Positions 37,648 through 44,903 of a DNA stretch of 64,000 nucleotides are shown here, piece after piece. Location: positions 310,001-374,000 of the forward strand of contig NZ_FOWZ01000002.1 in the NCBI RefSeq assembly GCF_900115585.1. Reading direction: 5' to 3'. The stretch comes from Qipengyuania nanhaisediminis. Lineage in GTDB: Bacteria; Pseudomonadota; Alphaproteobacteria; Sphingomonadales; Sphingomonadaceae. Position numbers and translations under genes: made by a program. Positions within the stretch are counted from its first letter, which is position 1. Every line of letters starts with the position of its first letter. Below the pieces are notes generated by a model, which was not told the origin of the DNA, searched no databases, and was given only the letters and a program-made list of their open reading frames with translations.

Positions 37648-39054
37648 TCAGTCCCCCGTCAAAATCCGTTCGACCAGTTCCTTCACCGTGGGGGTGAAGT
37701 TGTTCGAATAGAAAGGGTCCTGCTTGAACCGGTAGGCAGCGTGACCCGCGAAGGCGAGGTTCTCGTCCGGGTCGCCGCCGTGGGCGATGTCCTGCAGCGT
37801 CTTCTGGATGCAGAAGCTGCGCGGGTCGGCGAGACGGCCGGTCGTGTGGTTGTCGTGATCCTTCCAGCTCGAGAACTGGCAATGCGACAGGCAGCCCATG
37901 CAGCCCTGCTGGTCGGCACGGATCTGCTCCGCGCTTTCGGGCGTCACGAAGACGACGGTATCGTCCGGGGTCTTGAGCGCTTCGGTAAAGCCTTCGTGCA
38001 TCCAGGCCTGCGCCTTGCGCTGGTCACCCGGGTGGACGAAAAAGTACTTCGCCTTGCCGTGGTCGGAAAGCGGGATGGTGCCGTCTTCCTCGTCGCGCTT
38101 GAAGATCGGGATTTGGCGCTCCGAACGGTGCATCAGATCGTAGAGAAACGGCGTTTTCACCGCGCTCGAATAGAAACCGGTCGGGCTGAACTTGTGCAGC
38201 AGGACGTCGCCCGGCTCGACCGTGCGCAGCATGTCCTTCCAGACCTGCGGGATCGGACTTTCTTCGGTCAGCAGCGGGCGTGTGCCGAACTGGAAGGCGA
38301 TCTTGCCCAATTCCGGGTTATCGATCCAGTCGTTCCATTCGCGCAGGAACCAGACGCCGCCCGCCATGACGATTGCCGTATCTTCCGAGACACCTTCGGC
38401 ACGCATCGTTTCACGCAGCGCCTTCACGCGCGGATAGGGATCTTCCGGCTTGGTCGGGTCTTCCGCGTTGGAGAGGCCATTGTGTCCGCCCGCCAGCCAC
38501 GGGTCTTCGTAGACCACGGCGGCGAGCAGGTCCGGAACCTTCGAATAGCTGCGCTTCCACAGGGCGCGGAAGGCGCGCGCGGACGAGACGATCGGCAGGT
38601 AGTGAACGTTATAGCGCTGGGCGATTTCGGCCAGCTTGTAGGGCATGCCTGCGCCGCAGGTGACGCCGGTGATCTTGTCGGCGCAATTTTCCAGCACGCC
38701 TTCGAGCACCTGCTGCGCCCCGCCCTGTTCCCACAAGACGTTGATGTTGATCGCGCCGCGGCCTTCGGAAATCTCGTAGGCGCGGTTCACCTGCTCGGTC
38801 GCGCCGTCGATGGCATAGCGTACGAGCTGTTCGAAGCGTTCCACACGGGTCGCCTGCGGGTAGACTTGCGGGATCGGGTTGCCATCCTCGTCATAGCTGT
38901 CCGCATTAACTGCGCTGACGGTGCCGATGCCCCCGGCTGCCGCCCAGGCGCCGGAGCTTGCGTGGTTGGTCGCGGAGACGCCCTTGCCGCCTTCGATAAG
39001 CGGCCAGACTTCGCGTCCACCATAGACGATCGGGCTAAGACCCTTGAAACTCAT
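37648..39054 (-). CDS. Nitronate monooxygenase-like flavoprotein with Cys motif
   Basis: The 468-residue protein belongs to the FMN-dependent TIM-barrel family that includes nitronate monooxygenase and 2-nitropropane dioxygenase-like reductases. It has an early GGKGVSATNHASSGAWAAAGG region (key GGKG and GGIGTVS loops), GVTCGAGMPYKL near residue 132, VMAGGVWFLREW near 232 and FQFGTRPLLTEES near 263, which line the FMN site. The last 90 residues are unusual: they contain a cysteine cluster CMGCLSHC near residue 387 and another cysteine at SFCIQK, which could bind iron-sulfur or zinc. The substrate is unknown. Confidence 0.82.
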   Translation of the reverse strand: MSFKGLSPIVYGGREVWPLIEGGKGVSATNHASSGAWAAAGGIGTVSAVNADSYDEDGNPIPQVYPQATRVERFEQLVRYAIDGATEQVNRAYEISEGRGAININVLWEQGGAQQVLEGVLENCADKITGVTCGAGMPYKLAEIAQRYNVHYLPIVSSARAFRALWKRSYSKVPDLLAAVVYEDPWLAGGHNGLSNAEDPTKPEDPYPRVKALRETMRAEGVSEDTAIVMAGGVWFLREWNDWIDNPELGKIAFQFGTRPLLTEESPIPQVWKDMLRTVEPGDVLLHKFSPTGFYSSAVKTPFLYDLMHRSERQIPIFKRDEEDGTIPLSDHGKAKYFFVHPGDQRKAQAWMHEGFTEALKTPDDTVVFVTPESAEQIRADQQGCMGCLSHCQFSSWKDHDNHTTGRLADPRSFCIQKTLQDIAHGGDPDENLAFAGHAAYRFKQDPFYSNNFTPTVKELVERILTGD

Positions 39055-39090
39055 GCAATCCTCTTTCCCTGATTGGGCACTTTATCGTGC

Positions 39091-39810
39091 CTAGCCCTCG
39101 TTGCCGCTATCTGCGCGGCAGGGCGTTATCTCTTCCGGCTCTGGCCTGTTAGCCGCTGCCTTGAACTGTGCATAGTACCCCGAAAGCTCGGGCGCGTCCT
39201 TGAATGCCACGAGTTCATAGCCGACGCGGCGGAATTCGCACGACAGCAGCAGGGGATCGATCCCATGCTGGTCGGTCGGGCGATCGACGTCCACGACGAT
39301 CACCTGTCCCCCGTCCCGCAAGGCCGGCCACATGTTCCACAGGAACTCGTAGGGCTGCTGGATCTCATGGTACATGTGGACCATGAAAATCCGGTCGAAA
39401 CTGTTGTCCGGCAAGCGCGGATCGTTCGGCTCACCTAACCTGATCGAGACATTGTCGAGCCGCTGGCGCTCGACACGTCGGCCCAGCCTCTGGATCGCTT
39501 CGGGATCGATGTCCTGCGCCAGCACACGCCCGGATTCGCCCACGCGCGGCGCGAGGCGGACGGTGTAATAGCCATTGCCCGCACCGATATCGGCCACGGT
39601 CATGCCGGGCTCGATTTCCGCCAGGTCCATGACCTTCTGCGCTTCGCCGCGGCTGTCGCGGGCGTCTTCGGTCGAGAACTGGTAGGAGATTACCTCTGAT
39701 ACGGGCCGGTCAGGCTCGGGGAATACCGCCCCACCATCGGCGTCGCTCATGACCGCATCGCATCCGGCAAGGGCGCCGAATGCAATCAGGATGAGCGGAG
39801 CGCGTCTCAC
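39091..39810 (-). CDS. SAM-dependent methyltransferase with lipoprotein signal
   Basis: The 239-residue protein combines an N-terminal lipoprotein signal (hydrophobic stretch then ALAGC, cysteine at residue 17) with a class I methyltransferase domain. The SAM-binding loop is VADIGAGNGYYT near residue 75, the acidic ribose-binding residue lies in AQDIDPEAIQ, and FDRIFMVHMYHEI is the late motif. Asp follows the lipid cysteine, which in E. coli keeps lipoproteins in the inner membrane. SAM is not expected in the periplasm, so either the signal is a plain anchor, a shorter cytoplasmic form is made, or the domain has a new role. The start overlaps the prfB stop by four bases. Confidence 0.85.
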   Translation of the reverse strand: MRRAPLILIAFGALAGCDAVMSDADGGAVFPEPDRPVSEVISYQFSTEDARDSRGEAQKVMDLAEIEPGMTVADIGAGNGYYTVRLAPRVGESGRVLAQDIDPEAIQRLGRRVERQRLDNVSIRLGEPNDPRLPDNSFDRIFMVHMYHEIQQPYEFLWNMWPALRDGGQVIVVDVDRPTDQHGIDPLLLSCEFRRVGYELVAFKDAPELSGYYAQFKAAANRPEPEEITPCRADSGNEG

Positions 39811-40934
39811 TCGGCGTCCTCCACCTCGACGGTTTCGCCCGTAACCCTTTGTGCCAGGGCTGCCGAAATGAACGGATCGAGCGCGCCGTCGAGCACGTCG
39901 TCAGGCGTCGGCGAGGTCACGCCGGTCCTGAGGTCCTTGACCATCTGGTACGGCTGCAGGACGTAGGAACGGATCTGGTGTCCCCACCCGATATCGCTCT
40001 TTTCCTGGTATTCGCCCGATGCAGCCGCTTCGCGTTCCGCCATCTCGCGTTCGAACAGGCGCGCCTTGAGCATGTTCATCGCGGTGGCGCGGTTCTTGTG
40101 CTGGCTGCGGTCGTTCTGGCTGGCGACCACGATACCGGTCGGCTGGTGGGTGATACGCACGGCAGAGTCGGTCGTGTTGACGTGCTGGCCGCCAGCACCC
40201 GATGCGCGGTAGGTGTCGATCTTGAGGTCGGCCGGGTTGATCTCGATGTCGATATTGTCGTCGATCACCGGATAGACCCAGACCGAACAGAAGCTGGTGT
40301 GGCGCCGCGCCGAACTGTCGTAGGGGCTGATGCGGACGAGGCGGTGGACGCCGCTTTCGGTCTTGGCATAGCCATAGGCGTTCTCGCCCTTGAGCAGCAG
40401 CGTCGCCGACTTGATCCCGGCCTGGTCCCCGGCCTGGTATTCCACCGTTTCGACCTTGAAGCCGCGGCGTTCTGCCCAGCGCACGTACATGCGAAAGAGC
40501 ATTTCCGCCCAGTCGTTGCTTTCGGTACCGCCCGCGCCTGCGTGGATTTCCAGATAGGTGTCGTTGGCGTCGGCCTCACCGGAAAGAAGCGCCTGCACCT
40601 TGTCGCGGTCGGCCCGGTCGGCGAGCGCGGCAAGGCTCGCGAGCCCTTCATTGGCGATATCGTCATCGCCCTCGGCTTCGCCCATTTCGACGAACTCGAT
40701 GGCATCGCCCATCTCGCTCTCGATTTCGCGAACGGTATTGATCGCGGTCTCGAGGCGTTTCTGCTCCTGCGTGATGGCCTGTGCCTGCTTGGGATCGTCC
40801 CACAGGGTCGGGTCCTGGACCCGGGCGTCGAGCTCGTCCAGCTGGCGCAGCGCATGGTCCCAGTCGAGCGACTGGCGCACAAGCGCGAGAGCAGCTTCGA
40901 TACGGTCGATATTGGCCTGCCCTTCGGCACGCAT
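39807..40934 (-). CDS. prfB: Peptide chain release factor 2
   Basis: RF2 ends translation at UGA and UAA. The 375-residue protein is complete in one reading frame, so the programmed +1 frameshift at an early UGA used by E. coli is absent. The codon-recognition motif SPF is present as part of SPYDSS-R-HTSF (near residue 205-215; the E. coli-like SPF is here SPY, a variant to note), and the catalytic GGQ is in SGAGGQHVN near residue 246. It is coupled to the downstream methyltransferase gene by a four-base overlap. Confidence 0.95.
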   Translation of the reverse strand: MRAEGQANIDRIEAALALVRQSLDWDHALRQLDELDARVQDPTLWDDPKQAQAITQEQKRLETAINTVREIESEMGDAIEFVEMGEAEGDDDIANEGLASLAALADRADRDKVQALLSGEADANDTYLEIHAGAGGTESNDWAEMLFRMYVRWAERRGFKVETVEYQAGDQAGIKSATLLLKGENAYGYAKTESGVHRLVRISPYDSSARRHTSFCSVWVYPVIDDNIDIEINPADLKIDTYRASGAGGQHVNTTDSAVRITHQPTGIVVASQNDRSQHKNRATAMNMLKARLFEREMAEREAAASGEYQEKSDIGWGHQIRSYVLQPYQMVKDLRTGVTSPTPDDVLDGALDPFISAALAQRVTGETVEVEDAE

Positions 40935-41023
40935 AAGTCGAATTCCTTGTATTCCGTTGGTTCGCCCACCTAGCGCGCAGGCCGCAATTGTAAAGCTGCG
41001 CGGGCCGGGTTGGAGGGGACTGG

Positions 41024-43540
41024 CTAGTAGAGCCCTTCGTTCTCTTCGACGAAGTCTCCGGCGGAATCCTCGCGGCCTTCGGCTTCGACCCGACGGTTCG
41101 CCCTGACCCCTTCGCGAGCCCGTTTGATGAGCTCGAGAATCTCGGCCCTTTGCGCGGCCATTTCGTCGGAACGGGTCGAACGCGGCGGTTCGGTATCAGG
41201 CTTGAAAGCCTCCCAGATCACGGATGCCTTGGGATCGTTCGAAGGCTCGCCGTCGAACACTCGCTTGCCCGTGCGGCGGTCGATCTTGACCATGCGAATG
41301 CCGGGAGGAGCGACGAAATCGGGCGATGTCCAGCGGTCCTTCGTGGCTTCGACGAAGCGCTTCATGATGGGCGCCGCGGTATTGCCGCCCTGCACCCAGC
41401 CACCAAGGTTCCGTGGCTGGTCGAAGCCGACATACATGCCCGCAACGATATCGGGCGTGCCCCCGACAAACCATGCATTGGTCGGGCCATTGGTGGTCCC
41501 CGTCTTGCCGAAGAGCGGCAGTTCGAGGCTGCGCAGGCGCACGGCGGTACCGCGCGTTACGACGCCCTGCAGCATATGAACCATCTGGAAAGCGGTGCGC
41601 GGATCGAGGACCTGTTTACCCGACGGTTCGAAGCGAGGCATCGGCTGCCCGTCCCATTCCGCCATGTTACAGCCGGTGCATTCGCGCTTGTCCGTGCGGT
41701 AGATCACTTTTCCGCGGCGATCCTGCACGTAGTCGATGACCGAGCCTTCGTTCTGGCGTCCCCAGTTCGCAAGCGCGGCATAGGCATTGACCATCTTCGC
41801 CACGGTCGTCTCCCCCGCTCCGAGAGCGAAGGAGTAATAGGGTTCGTAGTCGCCGATACCGACGCGCGAGATCGTCTGGACGACGTTCTGCATGCCCGTG
41901 TCGTCGGCGATATGGACGGTCATCAGGTTACGGCTCTGCTCGAGACCCCAGCGCAGCGTATGTTCACCGCCGCCGCCACCGCCGAAGTTGCGGAAGCACT
42001 TCTCGCCAAGCTGTGCGCCCTGCCAAACGCAGAACGTCTGGTCGGGAACCTGCGTGGCAGGCGTCATGCCGTTGTCGAGCGCAGAGGCGTAGACGAAGGG
42101 CTTGATGGTCGAACCTGGCTGGCGATCGGCCTGCGTGGCGCGGTTGAAGCTGCCCAGGCGGCTGTCGAACCCGCCTTGCATTGCGAGGACCCGGCCAGTC
42201 TGTGGGGCCTCCGCCAGGAAGCCGCCCGACACCTCGGGCACGACCCGCAGCCGGTAACCGGAACCCGACGGCTCCGCAGCAACGACGTCGCCGATCTTGA
42301 GCGTGCTCGGGGCGCCCGAGAGTGCATAGTCCTCGCCATCGGTCAGGCCGATCGTCGGCGAACTGCCTGCCTTGGTGATGACGCCGACACGCCAATTCTC
42401 GTAGTTGATGCTTAGGTTCGAAGAGGCGAGCTGCGAGTGCAGGCTCCCATTCTCCGGGTTCAGCGTTGCAATCGGACCCGTGAAACCGCGATTGCCGTGA
42501 TAGCTCAGCAGCTGTGCCCTCAGAGCATCGCGCGCCGCATCCTGAAGCTCCACGTCCAGCGACGTGCGCACCCACAAGCCGCCGGCGTAAACGCTATTCC
42601 CGCCATCATCGGCGGTTTCGCCGAATTCCGAGATCAGCTGGCGGCGTACCTCTTCGAGGAAATAGCCGGCATCGGCCGAACGTTCGCTGCGCTGCTGGAC
42701 GAGGCCAAGCGGCTGCGCCTTGGCAGTGTTCGCCTCTGCGGCGGAGACGAAATCATTGGCGACCATCTGGTCGAGAACGAAATTGCGGCGCGTCACGGCG
42801 AGATCGCGGTAGCGCTCGCGTCCGTAACGTTCCGGCGCCTTCGGAAGGATCGCGAGGAACGCGGTCTCATGCAGGTCCAGCTCGTCGACATCCTTGTCGA
42901 AATAGGCGCGCGCGGCTGCCTGTACGCCGAAGCTTCTCCGCCCGAGCGGAATTTCGTTGAGATAGAGTTCGAGAATTTCCTGCTTGGTCAGAACCTGCTC
43001 GATCCGCTGCGCAAGGATCATCTCCTTGAGCTTACGGGTGACCGAATATTCGTCGCCAAGCAGGAGGTTCTTGGCCACCTGCTGGGTGATGGTCGAACCG
43101 CCGACCGCCCGTTCGCCAGAGCCGTATTTAGTGGCATAATCGAACACGGCATTCAGCGTGCCGGTGAAATCGACCCCGCCGTGGCTGAAGAACGTCTTGT
43201 CCTCGGCCGAGAGGAAAGCCTCGATCATCGGCTGCGGGAAATCGACATATTGCAACTGGACGCGCCGTTCCCGGGCATAGGAATGGACGATTTCCCCGTC
43301 CACGCCGCGCACCACGGAAGGAAGCGGCGTTTCATATTCCAGCAGGGATTCGGCGTCCGGAAGGTTGCGCGCGAGCGAGGCCCACAAGAGCACCAGCAGC
43401 ATCAGCGCAATGCCGGTCAGGTAGGTCATGACCCGCAGGCGCTGGTTGTCGTGCCAGTTCTCGCGCATCCAATTGACAAAGCGCACGGGATCGCCGGTGA
43501 GGCGCTCGCGATAATACTGGAGGTGGCTGGCGTAATCCAT
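41024..43540 (-). CDS. mrcA: Penicillin-binding protein 1A
   Basis: This bifunctional class A penicillin-binding protein polymerises and cross-links peptidoglycan. The 838-residue protein has one N-terminal membrane helix (about residues 40-58), a glycosyltransferase domain with the catalytic glutamate in SAEDKTFFSHGG near residue 113 and GGSTITQQVAKNL, an OB-like region, and a transpeptidase domain with the active serine in GSTIKPF near 480 and KTGTTNG near 680. The C-terminus has a charged tail. The ATG at 43540 starts 45 bases after the amidase stop, so the two wall enzymes form one transcription unit. Confidence 0.95.
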   Translation of the reverse strand: MDYASHLQYYRERLTGDPVRFVNWMRENWHDNQRLRVMTYLTGIALMLLVLLWASLARNLPDAESLLEYETPLPSVVRGVDGEIVHSYARERRVQLQYVDFPQPMIEAFLSAEDKTFFSHGGVDFTGTLNAVFDYATKYGSGERAVGGSTITQQVAKNLLLGDEYSVTRKLKEMILAQRIEQVLTKQEILELYLNEIPLGRRSFGVQAAARAYFDKDVDELDLHETAFLAILPKAPERYGRERYRDLAVTRRNFVLDQMVANDFVSAAEANTAKAQPLGLVQQRSERSADAGYFLEEVRRQLISEFGETADDGGNSVYAGGLWVRTSLDVELQDAARDALRAQLLSYHGNRGFTGPIATLNPENGSLHSQLASSNLSINYENWRVGVITKAGSSPTIGLTDGEDYALSGAPSTLKIGDVVAAEPSGSGYRLRVVPEVSGGFLAEAPQTGRVLAMQGGFDSRLGSFNRATQADRQPGSTIKPFVYASALDNGMTPATQVPDQTFCVWQGAQLGEKCFRNFGGGGGGEHTLRWGLEQSRNLMTVHIADDTGMQNVVQTISRVGIGDYEPYYSFALGAGETTVAKMVNAYAALANWGRQNEGSVIDYVQDRRGKVIYRTDKRECTGCNMAEWDGQPMPRFEPSGKQVLDPRTAFQMVHMLQGVVTRGTAVRLRSLELPLFGKTGTTNGPTNAWFVGGTPDIVAGMYVGFDQPRNLGGWVQGGNTAAPIMKRFVEATKDRWTSPDFVAPPGIRMVKIDRRTGKRVFDGEPSNDPKASVIWEAFKPDTEPPRSTRSDEMAAQRAEILELIKRAREGVRANRRVEAEGREDSAGDFVEENEGLY

Positions 43541-43585
43541 GATCAACGCAGGCCTCTAGCACGCCGTTTATCCGGCGCGCTATAC

Positions 43586-44467
43586 CTACATTTGCATTTG
43601 CGACGAGCGCTGCTGCTGGCGGGCGAAATACAGACCGATTGCCTGGGACATCACCTCGGCAAAGTCCTCCCGTCCCTCGGCCGACGCGAGCCTTTTCGCG
43701 TCTTCCTCATTGGTGATGAAGCCGCTTTCGAAAAGGACCGAGGGAATATCGGGCGCGCGAAGCACCAGGAGGTCGGCGGAATGGCGCGGCTGTGGATGGA
43801 ATTGCACCTTTCCTTCGCCTGCCCGCTGGATAAGCCTTGCAAATTCGTCGGATTCGGCGCGGGTCCGCCGCCGGGACAATTCGACGAGAATTTCGTTCAC
43901 TTCGGCACTGGCCCCGCCAAGGGATACGCCGTTCAGCGTGTCGGCGGCGTTCTCGCGCGCGGCGAACCGGGCCGCTGCCGCGCTCGATGCGCGATCGGAC
44001 AACGTGTAGATACTCGCCCCCTCGACCTCTCCTGCGTCCCCTGCGCTGTCGGCGTGAATGGAGATGAACAGGTCCGCATTCAGCCGCCGGGCCAAACCGT
44101 AGCGCTCCGCATGGAGAAGATAGCGGTCATCGTCCCTGGTAAGGGCCACGCGCGCGATATTCCTTTCTTCGATTTCGTCGCGAAGCGCCCGCGCCAGTCC
44201 GAGCACGAGCGTCTTTTCGCGATAACCCGATGCGGTGGCGCCGGGATCGAAGCCACCATGACCGGGGTCGATGACGACCAGCGGCAATTCCGCCTGACCG
44301 CGAACCTCGGGCAATTCGGGCTCGTCCGCCTTGCCCGGCAAAGCCGCCCTCAAGACCAGCCCGGGCTCGGCTGCGGCCAAACCGCCGCCAGCGACGACAC
44401 CGATCGTTGCGGCAAGCGCAGTTACCGTGACGAGAAGGGGCGCGGCGAGATGCATGATCGATTTCAT
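43586..44467 (-). CDS. N-acetylmuramoyl-L-alanine amidase
   Basis: This zinc amidase removes peptides from glycan strands during cell separation. The protein of about 293 residues has a signal peptide (cleavage near residue 33), and an Amidase_3 domain with zinc ligands in VIDPGHGGFDPGA near residue 67, glutamate in GYREKTL near 83, histidine in SIHADSA near 138 and the catalytic glutamate in VLFESGFITN near 250. It lacks the AMIN domain of E. coli AmiC. I use ATG 44467; GTG 44473 and TTG 44476 are in frame. Operon partner is mrcA; rne is divergent. Confidence 0.92.
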   Translation of the reverse strand: MKSIMHLAAPLLVTVTALAATIGVVAGGGLAAAEPGLVLRAALPGKADEPELPEVRGQAELPLVVIDPGHGGFDPGATASGYREKTLVLGLARALRDEIEERNIARVALTRDDDRYLLHAERYGLARRLNADLFISIHADSAGDAGEVEGASIYTLSDRASSAAAARFAARENAADTLNGVSLGGASAEVNEILVELSRRRTRAESDEFARLIQRAGEGKVQFHPQPRHSADLLVLRAPDIPSVLFESGFITNEEDAKRLASAEGREDFAEVMSQAIGLYFARQQQRSSQMQM

Positions 44468-44903
44468 GGTCACCAAAACCTTAAGGCTTCGTGCACCTTA
44501 TGCGCAATATAGTTGCCGATCGAAACCCACGGTGCTAGCGCTCCTCATATCGGTTCGGTGCCTCCGATCGGCGCGTAAGTCGCGACGAAGAGGGTCGCCG
44601 ATATCGTATTCGCCCCGCCATCCTGGCGTGGCCCTTATTTGTACAGGTTGATGCACAGAACGCACTCATCCCTTTCCGCAGTCCCTGCGCCGATCTTCGG
44701 CAAGACGGCTGCCGCGACGGATGCAGGGGCGCAGATTTTGCGCAGTGCGTCGGATGCAGACACGAATATCCGGACAGACGATCGCAGTGTTCTGAACCGG
44801 ACCGCTAATGCCGCGATTCCACGCATGGGACGCGGATTTCACACACAATCGCGCAGCAGGAAGGACGGGCTCGCCCCGCCCCGCCGCGCATGGAGAATAA
44901 TTA
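44468..44903. promoter_or_regulatory. Divergent amidase-rne control region and rne leader
   Basis: The 436 bases between the divergent amidase and rne starts contain no convincing gene. An ATG-initiated frame from 44639 runs into rne in another frame but its composition is that of noncoding shadow. By length this region must hold promoters in both directions and a long 5' leader for rne. RNase E commonly represses its own mRNA through its leader, so a structured, autoregulatory leader is expected but not demonstrated. The rne ribosome site is GGAGA at about 44891-44895. Confidence 0.5.

Noticed and set aside
42437-44512. 691-residue plus-strand reading frame opposite mrcA and the amidase
   Set aside because: It is an antisense shadow in GC-rich DNA. 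The minus strand encodes two proteins with intact catalytic motifs, and this frame has shadow-like composition and no recognisable domain.
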